The position numbers were made by a program, and so were the translations under genes. From assembly GCF_041146395.1 (NCBI RefSeq), contig NC_091012.1, positions 15,056,193-15,120,192 on the forward strand: a DNA stretch of 64,000 nt. The letters run 5' to 3'. Origin of the DNA: Eulemur rufifrons (Eukaryota; Chordata; Mammalia; Primates; Lemuridae). The notes beneath the pieces were generated by a model. The model saw nothing but the letters and a program-made list of their open reading frames with translations. It searched no databases and was not told where the DNA came from. Positions 13,781 through 24,895 of the stretch are shown piece by piece; within the stretch, counting starts at the first letter, position 1; every line of letters starts with the position of its first letter.

Positions 13781-14728
13781 ATCTAAACATAAAAAGATAC
13801 AGTAAAAATGCAATAAAAAAGAGTAAAAATGGTACCCATATATAGGACACTTACTATGAATGGAGCTTGCAGGACTGGAAGTTGCTCTGGGTGAGTCAGT
13901 GAATGAGTGGTGAGTGAATGTGAAGGCCTAGGACGTTACTGTAAACTATTGTAGACTTTATCAAACTTAGGATATACCGCTTAAGTACACTTAGGCTACA
14001 CCCCTTAATTTATTTTTAAAAGTTGTTTTTTCCTTCAATAATAAGTTAGCCTTACCTTACTGTAGCTTTACTTTATAAACTTTTAAATTTTTTTAACTTT
14101 TTGACTTTATTTTAATAACACTTAGCTTAAAATACAGACTGTAAAGCTGTATAATAATAATTTCTTTCTTTATATCCTTATTCTATACTCTTTGTTTTGT
14201 TTTATATCTTTTTTATTACTTTTTAAACTTTTTTTGTCAAAGACTAAGATAAAACACACACATTAGCCTAGGCCTACATAGGGTCAGGATCATCACTATT
14301 ACTATCTTCCACCTCCACTTCTGTTCTACTGGAAAGCCTTCCTGGGCACTAACATGCCTAGAACTGCCCTCTTCTGTGATAGCAACGCCTTCTCTTGTAA
14401 CACCTTCTGAAGGACCTGCCAGGTGTAGTTTTACAGTTGAATTTTATAATAAGTTTTACATAGAAAGAGTACCTCTAAAGGAACAATAAAATGATAGTAT
14501 AATAAATACATAAACCATATGTATTTCCAAATATTATGTACTGTACATATGTGGGATACTTTTATATGACTGGCAGCACCTTAGGTGTATACACAAGCAT
14601 CAACACAACCACACGAATAATGGATTGCACTACCATGTCTCTATACGTGAGAAGAATATTTCTGCTCTGTTTTAATCATATTTTTGGTCCATCGTTGACC
14701 AAAATGTCATTCTCTAGCACATGACTGT
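13781..14728 (-). mobile_element. Tigger-type (TcMar) DNA transposon, decayed
   Basis: The region contains blocks I recognise from the Tigger3/Tigger4/MER2-related group: GCTTGCAGGACTGGAAGTTG, GTGAATGTGAAGGCCTAGG, ATTAGCCTAGGCCTACA, and an end reading GTTGACCAAAATGTCATTC...CATGACTG followed by TA, consistent with a terminal repeat next to the TA target. No transposase frame survives. The 13781 boundary is approximate. Confidence 0.65.
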
Positions 14729-15120
14729 ACTTGTACAATATATTTTTCTTTCTACACTGCTTTAACCATGTCTCACAGATTTCAAAATCTTGTGTTTTCA
14801 TTTATATTCAATTTTATTTATTTTTAAATTTCACTTGAGTCATTGTCTTTGATTCAGTGATTATCTAGTCATATGTTGTTTAGTTTGGAGATTATTCGAA
14901 ATGTTTGAAGATTTTTCATGTTATCTTTTTGTTATTAATTTCTAGATTGATTTTACTGTGATCTCAGCATACACTCTATGTGATTTGACTTCTTTTAAAT
15001 GTGTTCAGTTTTTAATGGATTTATCATATTTGGTATTTGTTAGACACTTGAAAAGAAAGTACATTCTATTGGTAGGTCGAGTTATCTATAAATTTCAATT
15101 AAATCATTGTCTTTGATGCT

Positions 15121-15551
15121 TGTATTTGTTTTCTATGGCTGCCATAACAAAGTACCACAAACTGGGGGGCTCACCCTACAGCAATGCATTGTTTTACAAT
15201 TGTAGAGGCTACATGTCTGAGATCAAGGTGTAGGACAGGGTTGATTCTTTTTCAAGTCTTTGAAGGAAAAAATCTCTTCCATGTCTCTCTTCCTCCTTCC
15301 GGTGGTTTGCTGAAAATATTTAGTTTTCCTTGACTTAAAATGTATCACTTCTCTCTATATGGGGTTCTCCCTGTGTCTGTCTCTATGTCTAGATTTTCCT
15401 TTTTTATAAGGACACCATCATATTAAATTAGGGCCCACCCTAATGACTTTATTTTAATTTATCATCTACAAAGAACCTATTTCCTATTAAGGTCACATTC
15501 ACAGGTACCGTAGGACTTCAACATATTTTAAGAGGTATATGATTCAACCCA
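15121..15551 (-). mobile_element. MLT1 (ERVL-MaLR) LTR, antisense, nested in LINE-1
   Basis: It begins with the complement of the MLT1 3' end (GGCTGCCATAACAAAGTACC, then ACAAACTGGG) and ends with the complement of its 5' end (GGACTTCAACATAT...GATTCAACCCA). In between are TTATAAGGACACCA and TTAGGGCCCACCCTAATGAC, which are typical of MLT1. About 431 bases with TG...CA-type ends on the element strand. The flanking duplication is not legible. Confidence 0.85.
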
Positions 15552-16896
15552 AAATAATCCTGTTGTTTAGCACTTCTTGTCCTTGCTGATTTTCTCTGTG
15601 TGGTTGTCTTATCCATGTTGGGAGATGGTTTTTGATACCCCAACTATGATTGTTGGTTTGTCTATTTCTCCAATAGTTCTAGAAGTTTTCGCTTCACATA
15701 TTTTGCAGCTCTGTTTTTGATACATATACATGAAAGACTGTGAAGTAGGCTTAGTGAATTGATCATATGGATGTGATATCTCTCTCTGACTCTAGTTATT
15801 TGCTTTGCTCTAAAGTCTGGTTTATCTGATATTAATCTATCCCCTCTTGTTTTCTTTTGATTAATGTTTGCATGTGTATCTTTTTTTTATCATTGACTTT
15901 TAGCCTGTGCATGTTTTTATGTTTGAACTGAGTTTATTGTAGACACATCTAGTTGGATCACATTTTAAGTCCATTCTGCCAATCTTTATCATTTGATTAA
16001 TGCATTTAAACTTAAATTTAATGTAATTAGCAATAATTTAGGGCATATGTCTGTCACTTTTGTTAGTTTTATGTTTGTTGCCTGTTTTCTTTTCCTGCCT
16101 TTCCTGCCTACTTGTTTAACTTGTTTTTGTATTGTAATTCCAATTTGAATCATCTATAATGTGTTGGACTATATCTCTTTGCATAGACATTTTTAGTGAT
16201 GTGTCCAGGTATTACACTATACATACATAACTTATCATAGTCCACCAGTGTTGATATTTACAAGTTTGAGCAAAGTAAAGAAATTTTATCTCCCTTTAAA
16301 TCTTTTACCCTTTTTTTATTTATAATAAAATAATGTTAAGCATTTCCTCTATATGCATTGAGTACTACATTGAATGATGTTATAATTTATTTTTAAATGT
16401 TAAACATAATTTAGAAAATTCAAGGGAAGAAGGAAAGTCTATTATTTTACATGTTTTATTCCCTCCTAATATTTCATGATTGCCTCTTTTTTATTTCTTT
16501 TCTGTTCCAAGAACTTTTCAAAGTTATTTGTTTAGTTAGACCAGCTCATGGTAACTTCTCTGTTTTTCTTTATTCACGATGTCTTTATTTTTTCTTCATT
16601 CTTGAAGAATATGTTCTCTGGATACAAAATTCTGGGTTGACAGTTCTGTTCTTTCTACACTTGAAAATGTTTTGCCAATTCCTTTTTGTTTCCATGATTT
16701 CCATAGTTTTCATGGTTTCCATGAAAGCTGTCATTTGATTTTTCTCCTTATGTAAGGTGCCTTTTTTGTTGTTGTTGCTGCTTTCAAGATTTTATTTTGT
16801 CTTTAGTTTATCGGACGTTTAATTGTGATGTGTTGTGGTATGGATAATTCTAGTTTTTTCCTCTAGTTTTGTGGGTAGCTTATGGAATCTATTGGT

Positions 16897-16952
16897 GTGT
16901 GCATATATATGTGTGTGTGTGTGTATATATATATGTGTGTATTTTTTTTTTT
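16897..16952. repeat. TG/TA microsatellite
   Basis: Alternating ATATAT and TGTGTG blocks are followed by a short poly-T within the old LINE-1. Confidence 0.85.
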
Positions 16953-17226
16953 TACTAACCTTGAGAGGTCCATAGTCATTCTTTCTTTGATCACTTTTTA
17001 CTTTTTCAGCCTTCCCTATTTTTAACTCTCTTTTGGGAATTCTGATAATATGGATATTAGATCTTTTGTTTTAGTTCTATAGACCTCTGACTCTCTGTTC
17101 ATTTTTAAAAGTCTATTTTCTGTTTCTCTCTCTCTCTTTTTAGGTGGGTTAATGTATATTGTTCTATCTTCATGTTCACTGATTCTTTCCTTTATACTCT
17201 CTATTTAGTTGTTTAGCCCATAAAAT

Positions 17227-17228
<2 letters not shown>

Positions 17229-17262
<34 letters not shown>

Positions 17263-17284
17263 ACATATATATATATATATATAT
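17229..17284. repeat. TA microsatellite
   Basis: Nearly pure (TA)n of about 56 bases, interrupted only by TGTATACATA in the middle, giving two mirrored halves that can form a cruciform. Confidence 0.9.
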
Positions 17285-17325
17285 TAAATGTTGTTAAAAT
17301 TTTGGGTGTTGCATTTTACACTTCT

Positions 17326-17487
17326 GATTTTTTTTGAGTCTTGCTCTGTCACCATGGCTAGAGTGCAGTGGCATCATCTTAGCTCACTGCAACCTCAAAC
17401 CCCTGGGCTCAAGAAATCCTCTTGCCTCAGCCTCCCAAGTCAGTAGCTGTGAGTAGACTACAGGTGTGAACTACCATACCAGACCAA
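17326..17487 (-). mobile_element. Alu monomer (FLAM-like), antisense
   Basis: A short T-run, then TTGCTCTGTCACCATGGCTA through to the AluJ-like left-monomer end (TGAACTACCATACCAGACC). Only one monomer is present. Short similar flanks TTCTGATTT and TTCTGAAAT may be the target duplication. Confidence 0.8.
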
Positions 17488-17800
17488 TTCTGAAATTTTC
17501 ATTTAACGCTTTTTATCTTCTATTTTGTTCTTGAGATTTTTAAAATTTCTTTCTTGAGGATTAATTATTCTCATTTATTTCCACTGTGTTTGTAATTGAT
17601 CATTGAATCAATTTTGTGATAGCTATTTTAAGATCCTTGTCACATAAATCAAATGCTTGTGTTATGTCAGTGTACACATCTGTTGGTCATGATTTTCAGG
17701 TTGTGATTTTCTTGTTTCCTTGTACTAAATGTGATGTATAATTGTATCCTAAGTGTTTAGTTATTGTGTTTGGAAACATTGTATCCTATTAAAATCCTCT

Positions 17801-17976
17801 GTTTTGCAAGATTTTCTCTGGTATCACACCACTGGAGGAAGAACAGACTGTCCACAAAACAAGAGAAAATATTTGTGGCACATTATGTTTGACAAAATAA
17901 TTTTGTCTAGCATACAAAGAAAATTTTTACAAATTTTGATATAGATACAAACAAAAACATTTTGGTCAAAGATATT
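17801..17976. other. Unassigned AT-rich DNA
   Basis: No repeat or gene is recognised between the old LINE-1 and the LTR that follows. Confidence 0.4.
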
Positions 17977-18545
17977 GTGAACTAAAATAAAATCTTAAGC
18001 TTCCCTCCCAACTGAACAGACACACTCTTGGACAAAGGGATCACAGAAATACCTTAGAACTGATTTCCTGACCATGAAGGGAAGAGAGGTAAAACACTCC
18101 TCAGATAATAAGACACTAAATTATTAAAAGAACCTAAGACCATGTAGGGAAAAGATTAAAATTGCCTGTAAGCCATAAATTTCTTTAACAGATCACTTGA
18201 ATCAGTATAGTATGGCTGGTCTCTGATTAAGGAACTTCCTTATCTTAAACTAAAACATTTCAAGCCTTCAGACAAAGCTTTATTTCTTTAACCAATTACA
18301 AATCAAAGAATCTTTGAACCCACCTGTAACCTGTAAGCTGCACCCCCTACCAAAGCAATGCACACCTTCTATGTATTGATTTAGGATTTTACCTGCAGTA
18401 TCTGTCTCGTATAAAGCCAAGCTGTAACCCGGCTGCCTGGCCACCTCAGACACATTTTCTCAGGACCTCTTGAGGCTCAGTCACACAGAGTTGTCTGAGA
18501 ATAAGCCTCTTTAAATTATTTTATGGAGTTTGTTTTTTTTTCTAT
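17977..18545 (+). mobile_element. LTR of an ERV1-type endogenous retrovirus, probably solo
   Basis: The segment has LTR architecture: a TATA-like GTATAAAGCC near 18409, then GGCCACCTCAGACACATTTTC, AGGACCTCTTGAGGCT and GAATAAGCCTCTTTAAATT, the arrangement seen in several class I LTRs. No second copy, gag or pol frame is seen nearby, so it is most likely solo. The family and exact ends could not be fixed. Confidence 0.55.
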
Positions 18546-18559
18546 TAGCAATATAAAGA

Positions 18560-18927
18560 TACCCCTCATAAAAGAACATATATCAATTATCAATAAACAC
18601 CTAAGTATGTGTTGAACTTCATTCTTTAGTGAGTCTCAGATTTTAAAATGATAATAGAGCTAGCTACATGCCACTAGAAGGGTTAAAATTAAAAATATTT
18701 GCAACACAAAATACAGGTGATGATGAGGAATAATGAGAGCTCTCATACATTGCTGGTGGAGGGTACAATGTACAACTACCATGCTGGAAAACTATCTAGC
18801 AGTTTGACCTCCAATATAAGCTAGTTATAGGCTCACATAAAGTCAAAACATATTTCCAAAAGACTTGTATGATAATGTATATGGAGACTTTGTTCATATT
18901 GGTCATGATAAAAATAAATAAATTCAT
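18560..18927 (+). mobile_element. Old LINE-1 3' region, first part (split by ERV)
   Basis: Sense-strand late-ORF2/3' text of an old LINE-1 is visible (CTCTCATACATTGCTGGTGG, CTAGCAGTTTGACC, AAAGACTTGTATGATAATG). It stops abruptly where the ERV begins and resumes at 21711 with CCATTCAAATGTACTTTAAT and CAATGGAATACTACTCTGC, the expected next LINE-1 landmarks. Confidence 0.75.
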
Positions 18928-19310
18928 TGGAGGCCATTAGTCTGTGGTGGTTCCAGTGCCCTCGGTTCTTGTATAAGCAAACTGAAATGCAATTAGGTGT
19001 AAATGGTCATATTCTAGGCCATCAGAAACTATAAACTAAATCCTAACTAGGAACTTTCCACTAAGCTTAACAAACCAAAAGCTATCAACTAAACTCTAAC
19101 TAGGAAATTTCACACAAGCAATTGCCCTAATTAACCAATCAAATATTTTCTTGCCTTGCTTCCACATTCTCCTTATAAAATCCTCCCTCCCCCTGCCATG
19201 TTCCTTTTTTGGAACTCCCAAACTTCTTGTAGTTTGGAGCTGCCCAATCATGAATCACTGAATGCTCAAGTAAACCCTTGAATATTATAATATGTCTCAT
19301 TGTACCTTTG
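18928..19310 (+). mobile_element. ERV 5' LTR
   Basis: It starts TGGAGGCCATTAG and shares collinear blocks with the 3' copy at 20865-21710: GTAAATGGTCA.ATTCTAGG, AACCAATCAAATATTTTCTT, CTTATAAA, and TCAAGTAAACnCTT near its end. Promoter-like TTATAAAAT lies near 19175. The 3' boundary is estimated. The two LTRs differ considerably, indicating an old insertion. Confidence 0.7.
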
Positions 19311-20864
19311 AGAAGTTTGGATGTCAGAGAGACACTCAAAAGAAAACCCTGATAATGACCCCTGGGAGCAATGTGGGACCACAAACGCTACCTATTGAGG
19401 CCCTTGTGTTCACTGCTTTCTCACTGCACATCTGAAAGTCCCTGCCAGTAAGATGCTCTTGGACCCATGCTCCACAACTTTTTACCAAAACTCTTTGCTT
19501 CTATTTGAGCATTTAAAAAATCTGGATTAGTTTCAGAGCTGGACTAGTTCAACAGAAACTGGACTGTGTCCATGAAGAGGCCTCAGGTAGGTAAGGTTTT
19601 GGGGAGACAGGGAATAATGGCTTCATCTGAATCCAAGGAGTCTAGGATTCTAATTGGGTATACCCAGACTCTGTGTTTTTTTAGGAAAATGGGTGAACCT
19701 TACCAAAGACAACAGAATTACAGTGACTACCATGGGGAGGTTTTAACCTAAACAAATTTATACACCAATAGGACCCATTGGAAATCAAGAAATCCTGAAC
19801 ATGGCAGACAAAATCTCCTTTTGTAAGGGTCCACTCTCTACACCAGGAAAAGACGAGGACTAAATCACCAAGAAATGGAGGAGGTATTGACTTACATCTA
19901 CATCACAAAACTTAACCTTTGTTTAAGGTACTTTTTTTAGTATTCTTATATTAACAGGGCCCTTCCCTATACCTTTTGTTTTCTTTTAACAAATGACTAT
20001 ATTTAAGCTTGAAGTTTATGCTCTGTGAGTTTGAGATGTAAATTTTCGTTCTTGTCCCCTCTAGGACCTGAGAGATATCTCTTTGATATGCAAATTTGAG
20101 AGAAGATGTCTCATCAGAAAAATAGAACAATTTGGAAATTGAGCAAATAAAAGATTGTAAAAGTCTTTTCCACAAATACTATTGAAAAGCTTTTGCCATC
20201 TGGGCAGGTAATTTCATCTTCATCCATCTGCCAGAAACACGATTCAGTTGTAAATATTCTTTTATAAATTGCTGAGTTCTTTATTACTCCACCTCAAATG
20301 TGGCTAAAAATTTAGAATGAAAACTCTAAGACCTGTTTCTGTTGGTGTGTTCATGTATGTCTATGTATGTATGTACATATGAGGGCTGTCCAGAAAGTAT
20401 CCAGCCATTGTTAATATAATGAGAACATATTACATGGCTCTGGACAGCCCTTGTATGCACAATATTTTTTACCTATGGATAATATTGTCAAGATTAATTT
20501 TAATAGAGCTTTATTTAATTAGTTTAAGGAAAAGTAAGTGTTTATATAAATTAAATATTTATAAAACTCTTAGAAAAACAGAAACTAACTCTAATATTTT
20601 TCAAGTTTGCCTGGTCTGAGTAATCTTTGGTTAGTAAAAGCTGGTTTAAGTCTGGTAGTTTAATTAAAATAGGCATTCTTCAGAGTTGTCAGCATTAAAT
20701 ATAATGCAGATACACAGCATTTATTCTACCTTGGTTTACTAGTAAAATATGTTTATATTATCTCAACTGGATGCTTAAGATTTATTATAAAACTATGATT
20801 TCATCCTAAGAACAAATGAGAGGCTATCCTAAAGGGGAGAATTTTTCTTTAAAGAAATAATAAT
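19311..20864 (+). mobile_element. ERV internal region, decayed
   Basis: This lies between two related LTRs, so it is the proviral interior by position. No gag, protease, polymerase or envelope motif is recognisable and the longest open stretches are short and unassigned. A primer-binding site could not be identified with confidence. A mariner-type MITE sits at 20380-20453. Confidence 0.5.
20380..20453. mobile_element. Mariner-type MITE with terminal inverted repeats
   Basis: About 74 bases with inverted ends: GAGGGCTGTCCAGAAAG at the left and CTCTGGACAGCCCTTG at the right, flanked by TA on both sides (20378-20379 and 20454-20455). The size, inverted repeats and TA duplication fit a Tc1/mariner miniature element. 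It lies inside the ERV interior and is therefore younger than the provirus. Confidence 0.75.
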
Positions 20865-21710
20865 TGGGAGGCCATTAGGCTGAGGTGGCTACAGTGCCTT
20901 TGTAACTGCAGAACCACTCAAACTGGCCCTGCTCTTTTGATAATGGAATGTCAACTTATGGTGTAGGTATACCAGAGCCAAAACTGCAAGTCATGTTGCC
21001 TGGGCATGTGCAACAGAGAAAGCTTTGGCCTCTAATGATACCCAGAACCAAGGTTTCCTCCCCACAGAACAAAGAAGACCAGAACATGACTGGAACTTGA
21101 ACTCTGGAACCCCTTCAGAAGTGAGGAGTCTGTTGGCCAGGAACATCTTGTGCTAAAATGTCTGCCTCAACATTCCTTACTGTAAATGGTCAAATTTGAA
21201 GCCCTGCAATCAGACCCTGCCAGGCCAAAATTCCTAGTACTATCCCTTGTTAAAACTTGTCCCAGACCCGAACTTGAGGAGACAGATTTGAGCTGTGCCT
21301 CCTAGTTCCTCGATGGTCATCCTTACAATAAAGCTCACCTTTTCTCAAAAGCAGGTGTCATAGTTATTGGCTTCTAAGCAAGGTGGGCTGTGACTTCATC
21401 ACTCTATAACACCATGAGTTCCTATGTAAGCAAACTACAACCCAGCTCAGTATAAATGGTCACATTCTAGGATTATACAAAATCACCAGCAAACCTCTAA
21501 CTTGGGGCTTTCCCAAATAATGCAACCTAACCACTTTAACCAATCAAATATTTTCTTTGCTTTGATTTTATGTTCACCTTATAAAGCATTCCTCATGCCT
21601 CTTTGTTTGAGCCCATTACCACTTGAAGTCTGGGGCTACCTGATTGATAAATTGTGAATGTTCAAGTAAACTCTTTAATATTTTAATGTGCCACAGTTTG
21701 TCTTTTAACA
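20865..21710 (+). mobile_element. ERV 3' LTR, interrupted by another LTR
   Basis: It starts TGGGAGGCCATTAGGCTGAG and ends TTTTAACA, with TG...CA borders. The pieces 20865-20900 and 21412-21710 together match the 5' LTR at 18928. The 511 bases between them are a separate LTR insertion. Confidence 0.7.
20901..21411 (+). mobile_element. Nested ERV1-type solo LTR inside the 3' LTR
   Basis: The insert starts TGTAACTGCAG and ends CTATAACA, with an internal polyadenylation signal CAATAAAGCTCACC near 21327. It splits the host LTR between CAGTGCCTT and CCATGAGTTCC. The flanks CCTT and CCAT may be a decayed 4-base duplication, which would fit a class I retrovirus. The family is not named. Confidence 0.65.
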
Positions 21711-21825
21711 GTCAAACTTGTAAACCATTCAAATGTACTTTAATAAGAGAAGAGATAAATACTATGGAATAGTCATACAATGGAATACTACTCTGCAAAA
21801 AAAGAATAATCAATAGACACACACG
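21711..21825 (+). mobile_element. Old LINE-1 3' region, second part
   Basis: Continuation of 18560-18927 after the ERV, ending abruptly at the start of the full-length LINE-1. Confidence 0.7.
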
Positions 21826-23942
21826 TATTCGAGAGGAAGATGGCGGAGTGGTGGTGACTGGCTGGATCTGCGCTCCGGTGAGGAAATCGTCGATCCGGAC
21901 CTGCCACAACGCTAGAGGACCACTCCCACACAGGAACAGTGGTGTGAATCCACGGAAAATCAACCTGGGACAAACAGATCGAATGAGGTCTGAGGTGAAC
22001 GAAAATTAGAATCATGAAACTGTGTGGAACGCGGAACAGACAGTAGCCAGCGGAGCGCGAGTCGGCTGCGCCCGCCCCCACGTGGGGCGGGGGCAGCCTC
22101 CTGGAAAAGCGGCTTGCTCTCCTCACTGTCCTCCAATCCCAATTGTTTGGAGACCTCCCGTAAGCCAGAGAAAAATCACCGAGGGAGACGTGGGGCACTA
22201 CAGACAGGAGGCTTTTTCAGGAGAATAGCTTGGAATCTGGGAAGTCTTGACTGAGACAGCCCTTGGCAAGGACGGACGGACCTGCGCCAGGGGGGAGGGG
22301 CACGAAGGATCCTCGATCAGCGAATTGCGTTGTGCCTCTGTGCTGCTTTTTTCGGCAGTTCTCCAGCCGGTGGCCCCTGGCATCTTTGCTAGCCAGCCTC
22401 CTGGCAGTGGCGGTCTCTGCCTGCTGGGGAGCCAGTCTCCCTCCCAGCCCTGAGTGCTGTGGGAACCATCCTGAAAGCAAAGGTGGAACCGCTCGGGAGC
22501 CATAAGGTGCCAAGCGGCTCTCTCCACCCGGCACCCTCCGCTGGTCTCTAGGTCCGTGCCAGGAGAGTGGGACATGCATGGGCACACTGGGCAGGAGACA
22601 ATAAAAGGTGAACAACTTGGACCCTGAGGGAATCTCCGCCGGGGCGGTGCTCGGCGTGAAGGGGCAGAGCTGCACTAAGGCGTGAAAAAAAAAAAAAAAA
22701 ACAAAACATTGAGTCGCCGCTCGGGACCCAACCGAGCGGGCGTGAAGGGGCGGAGCTGCGCTAAGGCATAAAAACACAATCACTGAGTCGCCGAAATATG
22801 TACTTCAGATTTGTGTATCTTTTCGTTTAGCGATGTGGTGTGGTGCTGTGTAATTTTCTTTTTGTTCTTTTGTGTTTGTGTTTTTGGTGTTTTTGGTTAG
22901 GTTTTTTGTGTTGTTTGTTTGTTTTTTTGTTTGTTTTTTTGTTTGTTTGTTTGTTTCCTTTTTTTCTCTTTTTTTTTCTCTTTTCTTTTTCTTTTCTCTT
23001 TCTCTTTCTTCTCTTTTTTTTTCTTTCTTTTCTCTTCTATTTTTTTTTCTTTCTTCTCTCTTCTCTTTTTTTTTCTTTCTTCTCTCTTATTGTCTTCTAA
23101 CTAGGAAGCCATGGTGCGTTTCAGAATGGGTCAGGCCCCTGGCTTTCGTACATACTGGAACCTGAGTAGTCACCCCCAGCGCCAGTGATCTGCGGGTGCG
23201 CAATCACAATCTTGGGTTCCACAGCCAAGTCACTGCGGAGCAATAGGGTGCCAAGAGGCTCCCTGGACGGCCACCTCCCCTGGTTCACAGACCTTATATA
23301 GGGGCCCCACCCATGTGTAAACACTGAATACTTCTCCAGAAGTGAGAGTGTGGAGCCTGGTGCCTGGGGACTTTGGGTAAAAGGCAGACTTTTGCCCGTG
23401 GGAGCTGCAGCAACTGGGGCACTGAGTGAGCGAGGGCACCATCCACTCCCCATAGCTAGTATCTTTCCTGCAGATAGAGACAGAAACCACCCCTACAGAG
23501 GAAGAACCAAAGGGAAACAAACAAACAAACAAACAAAGAGAATTTCGGTCTACTACTAGTGTGGACCCTGCCTGTCTTCTGAAAGATCACAACACAGTGT
23601 CCTAACTCGCCAAAGTGGTCTTCGATCACTCCAATCCTCTAGGATTGGACCCATCAGAAGCAGTCCCCCAACTAAAATAGAAAAATCTCTAAACAATTCA
23701 CAACAGTCTCCCCATCTAGCCAAAGGAAGCAATATACCTAGACTGCTTCACAGCCTAAGAATAGAGCACAAAGAGTGCTGTTAACCAGACTAAATCTATA
23801 AGAAAAGATCCAACGATTAATCTAGATGGGAAGGGCCCAGTGAAAAAACACAGGCAGCACAAAGAATCAAACGGAAAGCTCACCCCCAAAGAGAAATGCC
23901 AGCTCTCAACCATTTGGCACAAACCAGACTCAAAACACCAAC
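21826..23942 (+). promoter_or_regulatory. LINE-1 5' UTR / internal promoter
   Basis: It starts with AAGATGGCGG at 21837-21846, the YY1-binding motif that positions LINE-1 transcription in primates. A GC- and CpG-rich body follows (22040-22770), with a partial internal duplication: GTGAAGGGGC.GAGCTGC appears near 22658 and again near 22741. Then come a long pyrimidine tract and a less GC-rich leader to ORF1. An antisense second copy of the first ~1.2 kb lies at 30053-31246. Confidence 0.85.
22858..23098 (+). repeat. Pyrimidine-rich tract of the LINE-1 5' UTR
   Basis: About 240 bases almost purely T and C, with (TTTG)n near the start and (TTTTCTC)n later. Apparent hydrophobic ORFs through it are composition artefacts. 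A shorter purine-rich mirror occurs at 30060-30160. Confidence 0.9.
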
Positions 23943-24827
23943 ATGTCACAGGAAGAATTCCAATTATGGATTATAAACAAGCTGAATAATATACAAGAAT
24001 CAATGGATAACCAACACAAAGAAACCACAAAAAATATAGGATTTGGAGGAAAAATTCACTAAAGAAATTGAAATATTGAAGAAAAACCAAACTGAACTCC
24101 TAGAAATGAAAAATTCACTCAGAGAGCTACAAAACACTGTGGAAAGTCTCAAGAGCAGGGTAGATCAAACAGAGGAAAGAATCTCAGAAATTGAAGATAA
24201 CTCTTTCCAGCTAAATAAGTCAGTCCCAGAGATAGATCAAAGAAGTAAGAGAAATGATCAGAGTCTTCCAGAAATGTGGGATTATGTGAATAAACCTAAC
24301 TTGAGAGTTATTGGCATTCCTGAGGGTGAAGAAGACAATAAGCAAGGGTTGGACAAGCTATTTGAAGACATAATCGAGGAAAATTTTCAAGGCCTTCCTA
24401 ATACTCTATACATACACATTCAAGAAGTTCAAAGGACCCCTGGGAGATTCATAGCAAATAGGAAAACACCACGCCACGTAGTCATCAGGCTGACCAAAAT
24501 ATTCACTAAAGAGTCCCTTCTCCAAGCTGTAAGGAGAAAGAAACAAGTAACTTATAAAGGAAAACCCATCAGAATTACGCCAGATTTCTCAGCTGAAACC
24601 TTACAAGCAAGAAGAGGTTGGGGCCCCATTTTCACGCTTCTGAAACAGAATAATGCCCAGCCTAGAATCTTGTACCCAGCTAAGCTAAGTTTTCTATACG
24701 AAGGAGAAATCAAGACATTCTGAGGTAACCAAAGTTGAGGGAATTCACCAAGACAAGACCAGCCCTCCAAGAAGTACTCAAAAGAGAGTTACACACGGAT
24801 CAGCACAAGAAAGATCCACGAAGGTAA
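23943..24827 (+). pseudogene. LINE-1 ORF1 (RNA-binding chaperone), frameshifted
   Basis: ATG at 23943 opens MSQEEFQLWIINKL. ORF1p is the trimeric RNA-binding chaperone that coats LINE-1 RNA in cytoplasmic particles. The frame is lost near 24031 by an apparent 2-base deletion (ATAGGATTTGG) and continues in another frame from about 24043. There a coiled coil (LRELQNTVESLKSR, VDQTEERISEIED), an RRM-like part (NLRVIGIPEG) and the C-terminal domain (IQEVQRTPGRF, KTPRHVVIRL, RILYPAKLSFLYEGE) are clear. A TGA at 24721-24723 stops that frame early; homology continues to the likely ancestral TAA at 24825-24827. The ancestral protein would have been about 295 residues. Confidence 0.88.
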
Positions 24828-24895
24828 AACTACTCAAGAGCTAAGGATCAAATTCCAGATACCACAATGGCTCAGGAGAGAAAACATCGCAATGA

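Larger units (their letters stand above)
14740..17800 (-). mobile_element. Old LINE-1 (L1M-type), antisense, with nested insertions
   Basis: Decayed antisense LINE-1 text continues across this interval. It shares blocks with the copy at 1070-2760 (TAGGTCGAGTTATCTATAAA near 15074; CTATTTCTCCAATAGTTCTAG near 15660; GTTTATTGTAGACACATCTAG near 15930). It is split by an MLT1 LTR at 15121-15551 and an Alu monomer at 17326-17487, with LINE-1-like text on both sides of each. No coding potential remains. Confidence 0.65.

Noticed and set aside
22198..22783. Overlapping ORFs of 80-188 codons on both strands of the LINE-1 5' UTR
   Set aside because: CpG-rich DNA with few stops; no domain, and the frames differ from those in the antisense copy at 30300-31250.
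22840..23165. Very Phe/Leu-rich ORFs resembling membrane proteins
   Set aside because: They run through the T/C tract of the LINE-1 5' UTR and are pure composition artefacts, open in all three frames.
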